Position numbers and translations under genes: made by a program | NCBI GenBank assembly: GCA_947177435.1 | Contig: CAMWUM010000002.1 | Location: 1-21,229, forward strand | Direction: 5' to 3' | Source of the DNA: an uncultured Muribaculaceae bacterium | Lineage (GTDB): Bacteria > Bacteroidota > Bacteroidia > Bacteroidales > Muribaculaceae | DNA length: 21,229 nt | Shown here: positions 7,495 to 15,437 of the stretch, in pieces | Numbering within the stretch: position 1 is the stretch's first letter | Layout of the letters: every line of letters starts with the position of its first letter | The notes under the pieces: generated by a model | Database searches by the model: none | What the model saw: only the letters and a program-made list of their open reading frames with translations | Told to the model about the DNA's origin: nothing

Positions 7495-9810
7495 TTAGAA
7501 CTTGTAGGATGCGCCTACCATTACCTTGCCGGCGGCTACGAAGTGCTCGGTGTTGGGGAGCAGCAGACATACGCGAGGCTGCCATGCGGTGATACGCGGT
7601 TCGATGAGGAGATCGATATTCTTCGATACATCCCACTTGAACTGCACGCCGCCCTGAGCCACGAGGCCGATTGAGCTGTAGGGGTAGTTGCTCCAGCCGA
7701 AGCCAATGCCAACGAGAGCGTTGATGTGGAACTTGCGGGCGGGATTATGCTCCCAGAGGTTGACTACGTCGAGCACGTAGTCGGCGTGGATATTGCCGAT
7801 GCCGACCTGCGGGACGTTGGCGATCTTCGGGAAGTCATAGCCGAAACCGGCCTGAAGAGCGGATGTGCTTGAGAACCGATGTCCGTAGACCATGTCAAAG
7901 CCACCGCAGAGATAATCTACGCCTGGGAGTCTGCCGCCCTTGCTGAGAATGCCGGGACCGCCGGTGACTGTCACATAGTTTGCAAATGCCGGGCTATTAA
8001 CGCGGATAGAATCGTTGTCTGCTGAGCCGTACATAAGATCGGTCTTATTCTTGCGCTTGTCAAACTTGTAGCTTATGCCGACCTGCATGCGGATGCTCTT
8101 GTCGAGCTTGCGGGAGTAACCCTTGGCGTAAGTGGGCTTGATCTGGGGCTCGATGAAAAGGTCAACACGGTTCGACACGTTAAAGCGAGCCTGGAGGCCA
8201 CCTTGGAAGCCCGCCACGGGTTGGAACTTGCCGTTGTAGCGTGCGGCACCGCCGTGTATACCGCCGATGAGAAGAACGTCAAACACACGATCGCGGTTGT
8301 ATCCGGCGAACATTGAGCCGAGGCTCAGCATATAGTCGGCATTGATCGTCACGTCGGCAAATTTGGGCAGGGTGCGGAAATATTCAGCACTGCCAGAGAT
8401 ACGCCATGCAGAAACGGGGGAGAACCATCGGCCGATACCGACCCATGCGGTGAGATTGTCGGTCCACGATGAGTCGCGGTAGATTGAGCCTGCGGCTGCG
8501 CTCAGGAAGAATTTCCTGGAGGCCAGGTAGTCTTCGGTAGCGGCGGCGAAATCGTAGTTGCTAAAGTTGTCCTTGAATCGGCCAATGCGGTACTGGAAAC
8601 CGATGTTAAACGAACCGATGATATTGCGACTGCGTCCCGAGTTGGCGAACTCGCGATTGAATAACAATGCCTTGGGCTCTATTACCATCTGGAGGTTGGA
8701 AGTAAGGTCGATTACGCCCTGAATGCCCACGGCTGCGCCGAGATGGAGCGATGAGGATGTGCGGCTTGTGACTCCGAGTGCCGGACCGAGGATGATATTG
8801 GTATTGAAGCGGCGGTCGGGATTGAAGCCGTTAAACACTGAGTTTACATTGAGCAAGTAATCAATTTCGGCAGTTGCAAACTTGGCGTGGCCCTGGCCCT
8901 TGAGTCCGAATAATCCGGCTGTCCCCATTAAGCGCCAGCCAGAAATGGTCGAAGCCCATGTGCCGATATACATCGACGCGTTGGCGCCAGTGATATCTTT
9001 GATTGCCTTGAAGTTCGGATCAGCAAACAAGTTGCCGCCGAAGCCGAAGCCATAGAAGGTGTTGTCGAGCGCATACTGGTTGTCGAGTTTGGCGCGGAAT
9101 CGGTTAGCGATCGGCGAGAGGCTATAGCCCATACCCACCATCAGTGATGCCTCCAAGTCGTACTTCTGCCAATTGGTGCGGGTGTTGACACCGTCAGAGA
9201 AAAGGCTGGCGCGGGGTTCAACATAGATGTATGTTGACGGGTTGAAATTGTAACGGAACTGCAGTCCGAGATGACCGCCAAATACATTGGCTGCCGAAGG
9301 CTTGACGCGTCGTTGATACTCCAATCCGGCGACGCCCACGATGTCGAACTTGCGATACGGATTATAGCCGTGCGCGAGTGACGACAGGTTCATCAGGTAA
9401 TCTAAGGTCGCGCCTACAAACATGTTTTTCGGAGCGTTCAGTTCTTTACGTCCTCCAAGATTCACGCCGAGTTTCAGGCCATGTACCGGCGTCAGCCAGT
9501 CGCCGACAGAGATGCCTAATCGGCCGCCAATGTCAGGACGGCCAATCATTTGGCCATAAGAGCGGTGAGTGAGTGTCGGGGCCGCCTCGATGTTGATGAA
9601 CAGATGGTCACCGAAACGCTTGTTGTCGAATTTCACGTTAGGCAGAGGACGCTGAAGACGATAGTCGAGAGCATTGAAGCCCTGGAGAACTGTTCCGCCA
9701 CTGGTGTTGGTCTGCGCAGAGACAGACAAGGGGGCAACTGCAGAGAAAAGTACTGCTAATGCAACACTGCAGAATGTCGTGATTTTGCGTATATGTGTCA
9801 TTGCAATCAT
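7495..9810 (-). CDS. Outer-membrane protein of four tandem beta-barrel-like repeats
   Basis: I do not recognise a named family. A Sec signal peptide (KITTFCSVALAVLFSAVAP, probable cleavage at VSA-Q) is followed by about 740 residues built from four diverged copies of a ~160-residue beta-rich unit. Numbering from an in-frame ATG at 9864, the units lie at about 87-250, 270-428, 450-601 and 628-789. Each holds a DYLxNLxSL-GYNPxRxFD-like turn (at 155, 335, 510, 695) and, about 60 residues later, an IEPR-like motif (215, 395, 571, 755). Units 3 and 4 both end in SYKF, the latter being the protein's C-terminus, as expected for BAM-inserted strands. The linkers are hydrophilic. The start is uncertain: ATGs at 9864, 9840, 9810 and 9801 are all in frame, and 9810 avoids overlap with the upstream gene. 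It is last in the three-gene module. The substrate or role is unknown. Confidence 0.85.
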   Translation of the reverse strand: MIAMTHIRKITTFCSVALAVLFSAVAPLSVSAQTNTSGGTVLQGFNALDYRLQRPLPNVKFDNKRFGDHLFINIEAAPTLTHRSYGQMIGRPDIGGRLGISVGDWLTPVHGLKLGVNLGGRKELNAPKNMFVGATLDYLMNLSSLAHGYNPYRKFDIVGVAGLEYQRRVKPSAANVFGGHLGLQFRYNFNPSTYIYVEPRASLFSDGVNTRTNWQKYDLEASLMVGMGYSLSPIANRFRAKLDNQYALDNTFYGFGFGGNLFADPNFKAIKDITGANASMYIGTWASTISGWRLMGTAGLFGLKGQGHAKFATAEIDYLLNVNSVFNGFNPDRRFNTNIILGPALGVTSRTSSSLHLGAAVGIQGVIDLTSNLQMVIEPKALLFNREFANSGRSRNIIGSFNIGFQYRIGRFKDNFSNYDFAAATEDYLASRKFFLSAAAGSIYRDSSWTDNLTAWVGIGRWFSPVSAWRISGSAEYFRTLPKFADVTINADYMLSLGSMFAGYNRDRVFDVLLIGGIHGGAARYNGKFQPVAGFQGGLQARFNVSNRVDLFIEPQIKPTYAKGYSRKLDKSIRMQVGISYKFDKRKNKTDLMYGSADNDSIRVNSPAFANYVTVTGGPGILSKGGRLPGVDYLCGGFDMVYGHRFSSTSALQAGFGYDFPKIANVPQVGIGNIHADYVLDVVNLWEHNPARKFHINALVGIGFGWSNYPYSSIGLVAQGGVQFKWDVSKNIDLLIEPRITAWQPRVCLLLPNTEHFVAAGKVMVGASYKF
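7498..9606 (-). repeat. Four diverged protein-level repeat units inside the large outer-membrane protein
   Basis: Approximate DNA spans are 9606-9115, 9057-8581, 8517-8062 and 7983-7498. The period is 175-185 codons, judged from the spacing of the DYL-type motif (180, 175, 185) and of the IEPR-type motif (180, 176, 184). Similarity is clear at the protein level around these anchors and weak elsewhere, so the duplications are old rather than recent. Confidence 0.8.
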
Positions 9811-9826
9811 TGAGGTCGGGTGGGGA

Positions 9827-11875
9827 TTATTCTTTTTCATCTTCTTGCTGATTGTCGCCATCAAGAAGTTCCATTACGTCGCCGTCGACTTTGGCTATCT
9901 CTCTGAGTTCGGGATCAAGTCGCAAAGCTTTCTCGATGTGGTCTATTGCCTCCATGTAGTAGTCCATGCGGTTGGCGCAAATAGCCTTGACGTATTCTTC
10001 TTTAGCCGAATTGCCAAGCTGTTTGGATTTCTCCCAAGCTTCGTCATTGGCTTTAACGGCCAGCAGCAGGAGCACTTCGTTGAATCGTGACTCATTAGCA
10101 AGTTCCTGCATTACTTCGAGATATTTGCCGTTTAGGGCTTTGGCGTAGACAGTCGTCTTGTGGTAGCGCGGATCGTTGGGCAGAAGCTCAGCCAGCGAGT
10201 CAGCCTCTAAGAAGTTGCTTTCGTGCAGGTATGCGGCAGCCAGGGTGGCGCGGGCTTCGTTGGGCACTCGGTTGCCGGCTTTTTGGACCAGAGGAGCGAG
10301 GTACTCTGACGTCGGCTCGCCTTTCTGGATTAGCAAAGCCGTGAGGTCGTTTGCGGCAACGAGGAAGTTGGGGTGGATTTCAAGCGCGCGGCGCATGATT
10401 GTCTCTTTTTCTTCCGGTGTTTCGGCGAGGGTGTATAGGCGCCAGAATTCGTAGCGGTTCAGCTTTCGGCTATCGGTGCGGTAGAGCTCGGCGATTTCTT
10501 CGTCAGTGAGGTAGCGGTATCGCGACGACACATACTGGTAGCTCACGCGACGAAGCTTAGGCAGATATATCTCCTTGATTTTGTCATAGCCGGGCAGGCG
10601 TGAGATGGCGTATGACTGGCGCAGGTTTTGGTTAGGGTAACGGTCTATGATATTTTCAACCGCTTCAGCTTCGGCTATGAGGCTATCGGCGCGCAGCAGG
10701 TCGACTACTGCCATCCAACTCTCGACGCTGGCCTCCGACTCAAAGGTGGCGTTGCGGCGCGTCGACTCGTCGAGGTTCTCATATATAATATCCATGGCCG
10801 ACTTCAGACGGTCGGTGGCCAATTTCAAGTTATGCTCGTATTGGCCCTCGGGCGATGCCGTGCCAAATATCGCGAAACTTTTCAGAGTAGAGTTGGGATC
10901 TTGTTCGATTTCGTGAATCTGGGCCAGCAGGCTATCCATCTCAGCGCGGTTGTCGCCAAGGTTGAGGTCGAGTTTAGTCTGGTTGACTTTGAACGTCAGA
11001 TTGACATCGCCCTGAGTGTCGCGCAACTGCAAGTCAGGCGTAGGCAGAAAGTCATTGTCAGTTACAAATAAGCCGGAGGCTTTCAGGTCGAGGAATCGGA
11101 GGGGGTTTATGACACCGCGGGCAATGGTGGTGGTGTCGCCATACATTATATGGTTATAGTCCTCGAGCGACAGCATTACGTCACAGCGGAAGTCATCCTT
11201 GGGATTCTCGACGTAGATGGAATCGTTGATGGAGATTATGTTGTCTTTTCTTCCCGATGTCTCTTTAATCTGTACGTATTCTGAAAGCGGATCCTTGCTG
11301 CGGTCGAAATCATACATGCGCTCCTGCGTATCGTTATAACGCCATCCGTCATAGACTATTGGCTGCATGTAATTGATTTCCTTCCTGGTCACGTTGTAGA
11401 CCATCGGTTGTATGATCAGGCGGGCGCTGGTGTTGAACATCTCGTGGGGCATCCTCACTCGAGTCTTGATGTGGAGATAGTTGCCTACGACATCCATATC
11501 CGTGGGCTCGGCCAGGATGACATTGTTGCGGCGCTTTGCCTGTACGACGAGCTCAGTCAGGGCCAGGGCCTCACGTTCGAGCTCGACGTCAATGTTAAGA
11601 CGCCCGTTGACGGGAATTGTCTGGTTCTGGTGGCCGAGAATGCAGAATTCGATGACGTCGGCATCGTCGACTGTTACCAGATATTTGCCTTCATCGTTTG
11701 TAGCGCCGAGCAGGTGGTGGTTTTTGGAGTCGAAGATGCTGACACCTTGTATCGGCTCGCCGTTATCTTGAGATGTCACCACGCCGTGTACGTTGATTTT
11801 GCGAGCATCAGCACCCGATACTGCCGCTGCAATAAATACAAGCGTCAGCAGAATATGCTTGATAGTTTTTTCCAT
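9827..11875 (-). CDS. CarboxypepD_reg-like / OmpA-like / TPR-like envelope protein
   Basis: Secreted or outer-membrane-associated protein of 682 residues with no named family that I recognise. A signal peptide (1-24, ending at ADA-R) is followed by a carboxypeptidase regulatory-like domain (about 26-105: VHGVVTSQDNGEPIQGVSIF, then GATNDEGKYLVTV), the fold also found at the N-terminus of SusC-type proteins. Residues 120-300 are beta-rich and unassigned. An OmpA-C-like stretch follows (about 330-365) with GTASPEGQYEHN at 338-349 and a conserved Arg at 356. The usual GHTD aspartate is Ser here, as in the GYASPEG variant common in Bacteroidota. The C-terminal half (about 470-675) is helical and TPR-like. 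The tail is very acidic. It lies 8 nt after the DUF3575 gene and 16 nt before the four-repeat barrel. Anchoring the barrels to peptidoglycan or scaffolding them is an inference. Confidence 0.85.
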   Translation of the reverse strand: MEKTIKHILLTLVFIAAAVSGADARKINVHGVVTSQDNGEPIQGVSIFDSKNHHLLGATNDEGKYLVTVDDADVIEFCILGHQNQTIPVNGRLNIDVELEREALALTELVVQAKRRNNVILAEPTDMDVVGNYLHIKTRVRMPHEMFNTSARLIIQPMVYNVTRKEINYMQPIVYDGWRYNDTQERMYDFDRSKDPLSEYVQIKETSGRKDNIISINDSIYVENPKDDFRCDVMLSLEDYNHIMYGDTTTIARGVINPLRFLDLKASGLFVTDNDFLPTPDLQLRDTQGDVNLTFKVNQTKLDLNLGDNRAEMDSLLAQIHEIEQDPNSTLKSFAIFGTASPEGQYEHNLKLATDRLKSAMDIIYENLDESTRRNATFESEASVESWMAVVDLLRADSLIAEAEAVENIIDRYPNQNLRQSYAISRLPGYDKIKEIYLPKLRRVSYQYVSSRYRYLTDEEIAELYRTDSRKLNRYEFWRLYTLAETPEEKETIMRRALEIHPNFLVAANDLTALLIQKGEPTSEYLAPLVQKAGNRVPNEARATLAAAYLHESNFLEADSLAELLPNDPRYHKTTVYAKALNGKYLEVMQELANESRFNEVLLLLAVKANDEAWEKSKQLGNSAKEEYVKAICANRMDYYMEAIDHIEKALRLDPELREIAKVDGDVMELLDGDNQQEDEKE

Positions 11876-11883
11876 CTGCAGAC

Positions 11884-12432
11884 TTATTTAAAGATATAAG
11901 TAAATGATACGCCGATGTTCATCGGGATAACCATAAGCTTGTTCACGTTAGGGGAGGATGGCTTGCGCTCGGACTGCGAATAGTCGAAGTAGCGGGCATA
12001 ACCCAGGCCGGCGCCGGCAGTGAATTCGACATTCCAATGGCGGCCTAATACGAGAGCGTAGCCATAGGTGAGGCCGCCGCCGAATATGTCGCCTTCCTTC
12101 CTGGTGTCTTTGTGCACCAGGTCGAAGCTTGAGGCCAGTAAGGCAACGCCCGCATAGTGCTTGGCCATGGGGCGGTTGAACCAGTACCTCAGCTCAGGCA
12201 TGAAACGAAAACTATTGAAGCGTGTGTCACGAACTGTTACCTTGATTGGATTACCGGCCAATCCGAATCCTAATGTGAATCGTTGGCTAAGACGAGCCTC
12301 AAGCGTGAAGTTCGGCGTAAGCGTGGCCCAATCGAGAGTGTTTGTCCTTAAAGCTACGCGCTGGCCTAACGCACTTTGGCAGGCAATCACAAGCATTCCA
12401 ACAAATAGTACTGTTTGAAGAAGTTTTTTCAT
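11884..12432 (-). CDS. DUF3575-family small outer-membrane beta-barrel protein
   Basis: A 182-residue protein with a cleavable signal peptide (LLQTVLFVGMLVIACQSALG, cleavage near residues 22-24) followed by RVALRTNTLDWATLTPNFTL, the N-terminal hallmark of DUF3575 proteins. Alternating strands rich in aromatics and glycine run to the end, which closes with VSFTYIFK. The size fits an 8-stranded barrel. In Bacteroidales DUF3575 genes often sit next to OmpA-like or DUF3868 genes in fimbria-type clusters; here the neighbour is an OmpA-like/TPR protein and no fimbrillin is seen. First gene of the module, preceded by a strong promoter match. The biochemical function of DUF3575 is not known to me. 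Confidence 0.85.
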   Translation of the reverse strand: MKKLLQTVLFVGMLVIACQSALGQRVALRTNTLDWATLTPNFTLEARLSQRFTLGFGLAGNPIKVTVRDTRFNSFRFMPELRYWFNRPMAKHYAGVALLASSFDLVHKDTRKEGDIFGGGLTYGYALVLGRHWNVEFTAGAGLGYARYFDYSQSERKPSSPNVNKLMVIPMNIGVSFTYIFK

Positions 12433-12532
12433 CGCAGAAATACGTTGTTTAGCAGATGTAATGGGTGTGATGTATGTATGACATTTTTTGTGAGATAATC
12501 AAGATAGAGACATTTTTCTCAAAAAAGACCTG

Positions 12533-12564
12533 CAAAATTACAAAAAAAAACAATAGCGACCAAA
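12533..12564 (-). promoter_or_regulatory. Promoter of the three-gene envelope module
   Basis: On the minus strand a -33 TTTG (12564-12561) is followed after 20 nt by TAATTTTG (12540-12533), a full match to the Bacteroidales consensus. It lies about 100 nt before the DUF3575 start. The spacer contains nine consecutive T on the minus strand (A9 at 12542-12550), so its length could vary by slippage. The remaining leader to 12433 holds no clear structure. Confidence 0.75.
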
Positions 12565-12604
12565 TAATGTTGTACGGATTTTCTGCGGAGCCTTGTCAAG
12601 GAGG

Positions 12605-13855
12605 TTATTCGAAGCGGAGCGTGGAGGCGGGACTTACGCTGGCGGCCAGGCGTGAGGGGAGGACGAGGATGAGCCAGGCTGCGGCGGCGGTGGCGAGGTT
12701 GAGGAGGATGATATCGGCGGGGGTGATGCTGACGGGGACGGATTTGAGGTAGTACATGTCGGGGTCGAGGCGGAGGAATTGCCACCGCTGCTGAGCCAGG
12801 AGCAGGCCGAGGCCAAGGACGTTGCCGATGATTATGCCCAAGCCGACGGTCTTCATGGCCATGGTGACGAAGATGAGGCGTATCTGCCGGCGGGTGGCGC
12901 CGAGCGAACGGAGCAGGCCGATGGCGGGGATGCGGTCGAGGATGAGGATGAACATGCTGGAAATGAGCGTGAATCCGGCCACGCACGCCATGAGGATGAA
13001 GATGACCACGACGTTGGTGTCGAGCAGGTCGAGCCAGTTGAAGAAGGCGGCGCCGGTGTGCCTTACGTTGTCGACGGGGTAGAGGTCGTCGAGTTGGCCG
13101 TACTGGTATAGGTCGATCAGGCGGTCTTGCAGGCGGGCAGCTTGCTCGGGGATGGCTTGGCGGTCGGCGATGTTGATATTGATGGCCGAGCCAGAGAGGG
13201 AGTCAATGTGGGCCACGCGCTGGAGGGTGGCGAGGGGTGCGAAGGCGATGGTCTTGTCGTAGTCTGAAAATCCGGTCTCGTATATTGCGGCGATTTCGAA
13301 CCGACGGGTGCGCACGGCCTCGTCGGCGAAGAAGCAGGCGTTGACCTTATCGCCGAGTTCGAGTCCGAGGCTGAGGGCGGTGGAGCGTGAGATGGCGATT
13401 TTGTTGGCATCGTCGGGCGAGGAGAAGTCGGGGAGTTGGCCCTCAATGATGCTTTGGCGCTCAAAGGCGTAGTCGTGGTTCGTGTCATAGCCCACGAAGT
13501 AGATGCCGGCAAAGTCGGAGTCAGTCTTCAGCAGGCCAGGTTGGTTGAGTTTCAGGCTGATCTCTGTGGCGGGGACGCTCTCGATGATATGAGCGCGAAT
13601 GTCGGGGTCGAGGCGCACGTAGGCTGCCGACGAGTCTGCTCCGGGGTCGTAAGCGGGCAGTATGGAGATATTGCCGTCGAAGCCCATGATGCGGTCGGTG
13701 ATTTGCTCTTTAAATCCGCGAGCCACGCCGAGGGTGCATAGCATGATGATGATGGCCAGGGCTACGCCTGTCACGGCAATGGCCACGCCCGTGGCGTTGG
13801 CCTTGCTTTTGCCGGTGAGCTTGAGCCGCCCAGATAGCCAAAGGATAAACCTCAT
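12605..13855 (-). CDS. ABC transporter permease, LolC/LolE-like (FtsX-type)
   Basis: Inner-membrane permease of about 416 residues with the MacB-PCD/FtsX layout of LolC/LolE. One membrane segment lies near the N-terminus (ATGVAIAVTGVALAIIIMLC). A ~210-residue periplasmic domain follows. Three C-terminal membrane segments begin at VVVIFILMACVAG, MKTVGLGIIIGNVLG and ILLNLATAAAAWLIL. The terminal PASTLRFE resembles the LolE ending. LolCDE extracts lipoproteins from the inner membrane for delivery to the outer membrane. No ATPase (LolD) is encoded nearby, so it would use one encoded elsewhere. The frame also opens at TTG 13885, overlapping the previous stop as TTGA, but the ATG at 13855 gives the family-like N-terminus MRFILWLSGRL. 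Last gene of run A. Lipoprotein specificity is inferred. Confidence 0.85.
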   Translation of the reverse strand: MRFILWLSGRLKLTGKSKANATGVAIAVTGVALAIIIMLCTLGVARGFKEQITDRIMGFDGNISILPAYDPGADSSAAYVRLDPDIRAHIIESVPATEISLKLNQPGLLKTDSDFAGIYFVGYDTNHDYAFERQSIIEGQLPDFSSPDDANKIAISRSTALSLGLELGDKVNACFFADEAVRTRRFEIAAIYETGFSDYDKTIAFAPLATLQRVAHIDSLSGSAININIADRQAIPEQAARLQDRLIDLYQYGQLDDLYPVDNVRHTGAAFFNWLDLLDTNVVVIFILMACVAGFTLISSMFILILDRIPAIGLLRSLGATRRQIRLIFVTMAMKTVGLGIIIGNVLGLGLLLAQQRWQFLRLDPDMYYLKSVPVSITPADIILLNLATAAAAWLILVLPSRLAASVSPASTLRFE

Positions 13856-13881
13856 AAGGAATAGGATTTTTTTGACAATTG

Positions 13882-14748
13882 TCAAATAGACAAATTGTCA
13901 ATTTTTGAGAAGTTGCGTCGGGCGATGATGATGCCGAGGACGGTGAGGGCTACGGAGACGCATACGATGATGATGTCGGAGAGGCTGACGGTGGTGCCGA
14001 GCGCGTCGAGGGCGGACTCTTCCTCGCCATTGGCGAACCACTGGGCCACGACGTAGATCGCGTTGTTGAATGCGTGCAGGATTATGGGCGCCCACAGGCT
14101 TCGGCTCCACCAGAGCATGTAGCCGAAGAAGGCGCCGAGCAGCATGCGGGGTATCAGGCCGTAAAATTGCAGGTGCATCAGGCTGAACACGGCAGCGGTA
14201 ATCCAGATGGCGGTGTGGGTGTTAAGGCCGCCGGTGCTGAGGATGCGCTGTAGGGCGCCGCGGAAGAGAATTTCCTCACTCAAGCCGGCGAGGATGGCCA
14301 CTATCAGCATGCCCATAACAAGGCTGCCGACGGTGTGGCCTGCGTAGAGCGTCTCGATAGTGCCCGCGGCGGTGTCTTCCATCTGGCGTAGCACTTGCTC
14401 GATAGGCTCGGGCAGGGGTATGCTCTCGTTGAGGTGGATTATCAGGTTCATGGCCGGGATGGCTGCCACCATCACGCAGAGGCCCATGATGAGGCCGGGC
14501 CAGAATGGCCGGCGGTCAAGCAGCATCAGTTCTGCCGGTTGGCGCGTGATGATTACGGCGGTGAGCACGGCCGGGGCGATGAACATGAACAGGTCTTGCA
14601 TGACCATCAGGATGCGGAGGCCTGGCACGCTCTCCGGTCCGGCGATTTTCTGTATGATAAAGGCTATGACGGCCACGAGCACGTAGCCGATGATGAACGT
14701 GAACAGAAGCATGAGCAGCCTCTTGGGCAGGGTGACGGTGAAACGCAT
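13882..14748 (-). CDS. CPBP-family intramembrane metalloprotease (CAAX protease-like)
   Basis: A 288-residue polytopic membrane protein with all three CPBP motifs. SEEILFRG (157-164) gives the Glu-Glu and Arg of EExxxR. FSLMH (188-192) is the FxxxH motif. HAFNN (225-229) is the HxxxN motif. These are the residues of the glutamate/histidine intramembrane protease fold of Rce1 relatives. Hydrophobic segments flank and contain the motifs. Bacterial members act in bacteriocin self-immunity, in processing of secreted peptides, or have unknown roles; no bacteriocin gene is seen here. It starts 2 nt after the trmN6 stop, indicating co-transcription. The specific substrate is unknown. Confidence 0.92.
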   Translation of the reverse strand: MRFTVTLPKRLLMLLFTFIIGYVLVAVIAFIIQKIAGPESVPGLRILMVMQDLFMFIAPAVLTAVIITRQPAELMLLDRRPFWPGLIMGLCVMVAAIPAMNLIIHLNESIPLPEPIEQVLRQMEDTAAGTIETLYAGHTVGSLVMGMLIVAILAGLSEEILFRGALQRILSTGGLNTHTAIWITAAVFSLMHLQFYGLIPRMLLGAFFGYMLWWSRSLWAPIILHAFNNAIYVVAQWFANGEEESALDALGTTVSLSDIIIVCVSVALTVLGIIIARRNFSKIDNLSI

Positions 14749-14750
14749 AT

Positions 14751-15437
14751 TTAGAGTTTTAAGTAGAAGTCTTTGACGAGGGATATGTATTCGGGCGAGC
14801 CGATGAGCAATTCTGATTCTATCTGCGGGCCGTCGAGGCGCGAGAATTGCCAGAGGATGCGCGTTGCGGGCTTGCCGGCACGGGTGGATACGCGGCAGAT
14901 GCTGCGCAGCCTCATTCTCAGCATTTCGGCCTCGAACACGAGTTGCTGCCAGCCGTCGGCCGGGGTGACCATGGCCAGCGTGCCGTCGGTGGAGAGGTGG
15001 GAGGAGGCGAAGCGCAAGGCGCCGACGGCGTCGAAGCCTGCGCCGTGGCGGGCGGTGGCTCGCTGAGCATCGGGAGAGACGAGTGTGCTGTCGAAATATG
15101 GGGGATTGCAGATTACAGCGTCGGGGTCACGTGTCGGTTGATAGGCCATTGCGTCAGCGCACACAACCTCAATGCGCGGGCCGAACGGAGAGGCGTCGGC
15201 ATTGGCGCGGGCGTCGGCGCAGGCCGCCGGGTCAATCTCAACGGCTATGATAGAGGCTTGCGGGCAGCGCTGGGCGGCCATGAGCGAAAGCAGTCCGCTG
15301 CCAGCGCCGAGGTCGAGGATGTGGGCAGGACCCGAGGGCAGATCAGCCCAGGCGCCGAGCAGGACGCTATCGGTGCCGACCTTCATGCCGCAATGCTCGT
15401 CGGCCACAGAGAACTGCTTGAAATCAAATCGGCCCAT
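14751..15437 (-). CDS. trmN6: tRNA1(Val) (adenine(37)-N6)-methyltransferase
   Basis: Cytoplasmic SAM-dependent methyltransferase (TrmN6/YfiC family, 228 residues) that methylates N6 of A37 next to the anticodon of tRNA-Val. The N-terminus FDFKQFSVADEHCGMKVGTD followed by LLGAW is the family signature. Motif I DLGAGSG (42-48) binds SAM, and NPPYF (111-115) is the catalytic motif of N6-adenine methyltransferases. Its ATG shares one base with the preceding PAP2 stop (TGATG). It looks like a housekeeping passenger in an envelope operon. Substrate is inferred from family membership. Confidence 0.94.
   Translation of the reverse strand: MGRFDFKQFSVADEHCGMKVGTDSVLLGAWADLPSGPAHILDLGAGSGLLSLMAAQRCPQASIIAVEIDPAACADARANADASPFGPRIEVVCADAMAYQPTRDPDAVICNPPYFDSTLVSPDAQRATARHGAGFDAVGALRFASSHLSTDGTLAMVTPADGWQQLVFEAEMLRMRLRSICRVSTRAGKPATRILWQFSRLDGPQIESELLIGSPEYISLVKDFYLKL

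Noticed and set aside
7495..9864. Treating the four repeats as a TonB-dependent receptor
   Set aside because: There is no plug domain or TonB box, and the units are short repeats of one another rather than a single 22-stranded barrel.
7495..12432. Reading the envelope module as a fimbrial (Mfa/FimA-type) locus because of DUF3575
   Set aside because: No fimbrillin, Mfa2-like anchor or lipoprotein signal with an Arg cleavage site is present, and the large protein is barrel-like rather than pilin-like.
12591..12601. CCTTG-T-CAAGG dyad just after the permease stop, considered as a terminator
   Set aside because: Five base pairs with a 1 nt centre cannot form a stable hairpin, and no T-run follows closely. 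The end of run A is therefore not defined.
13882..14748. CPBP protease as a bacteriocin immunity gene
   Set aside because: No small peptide with a double-Gly leader or peptide exporter was found nearby.
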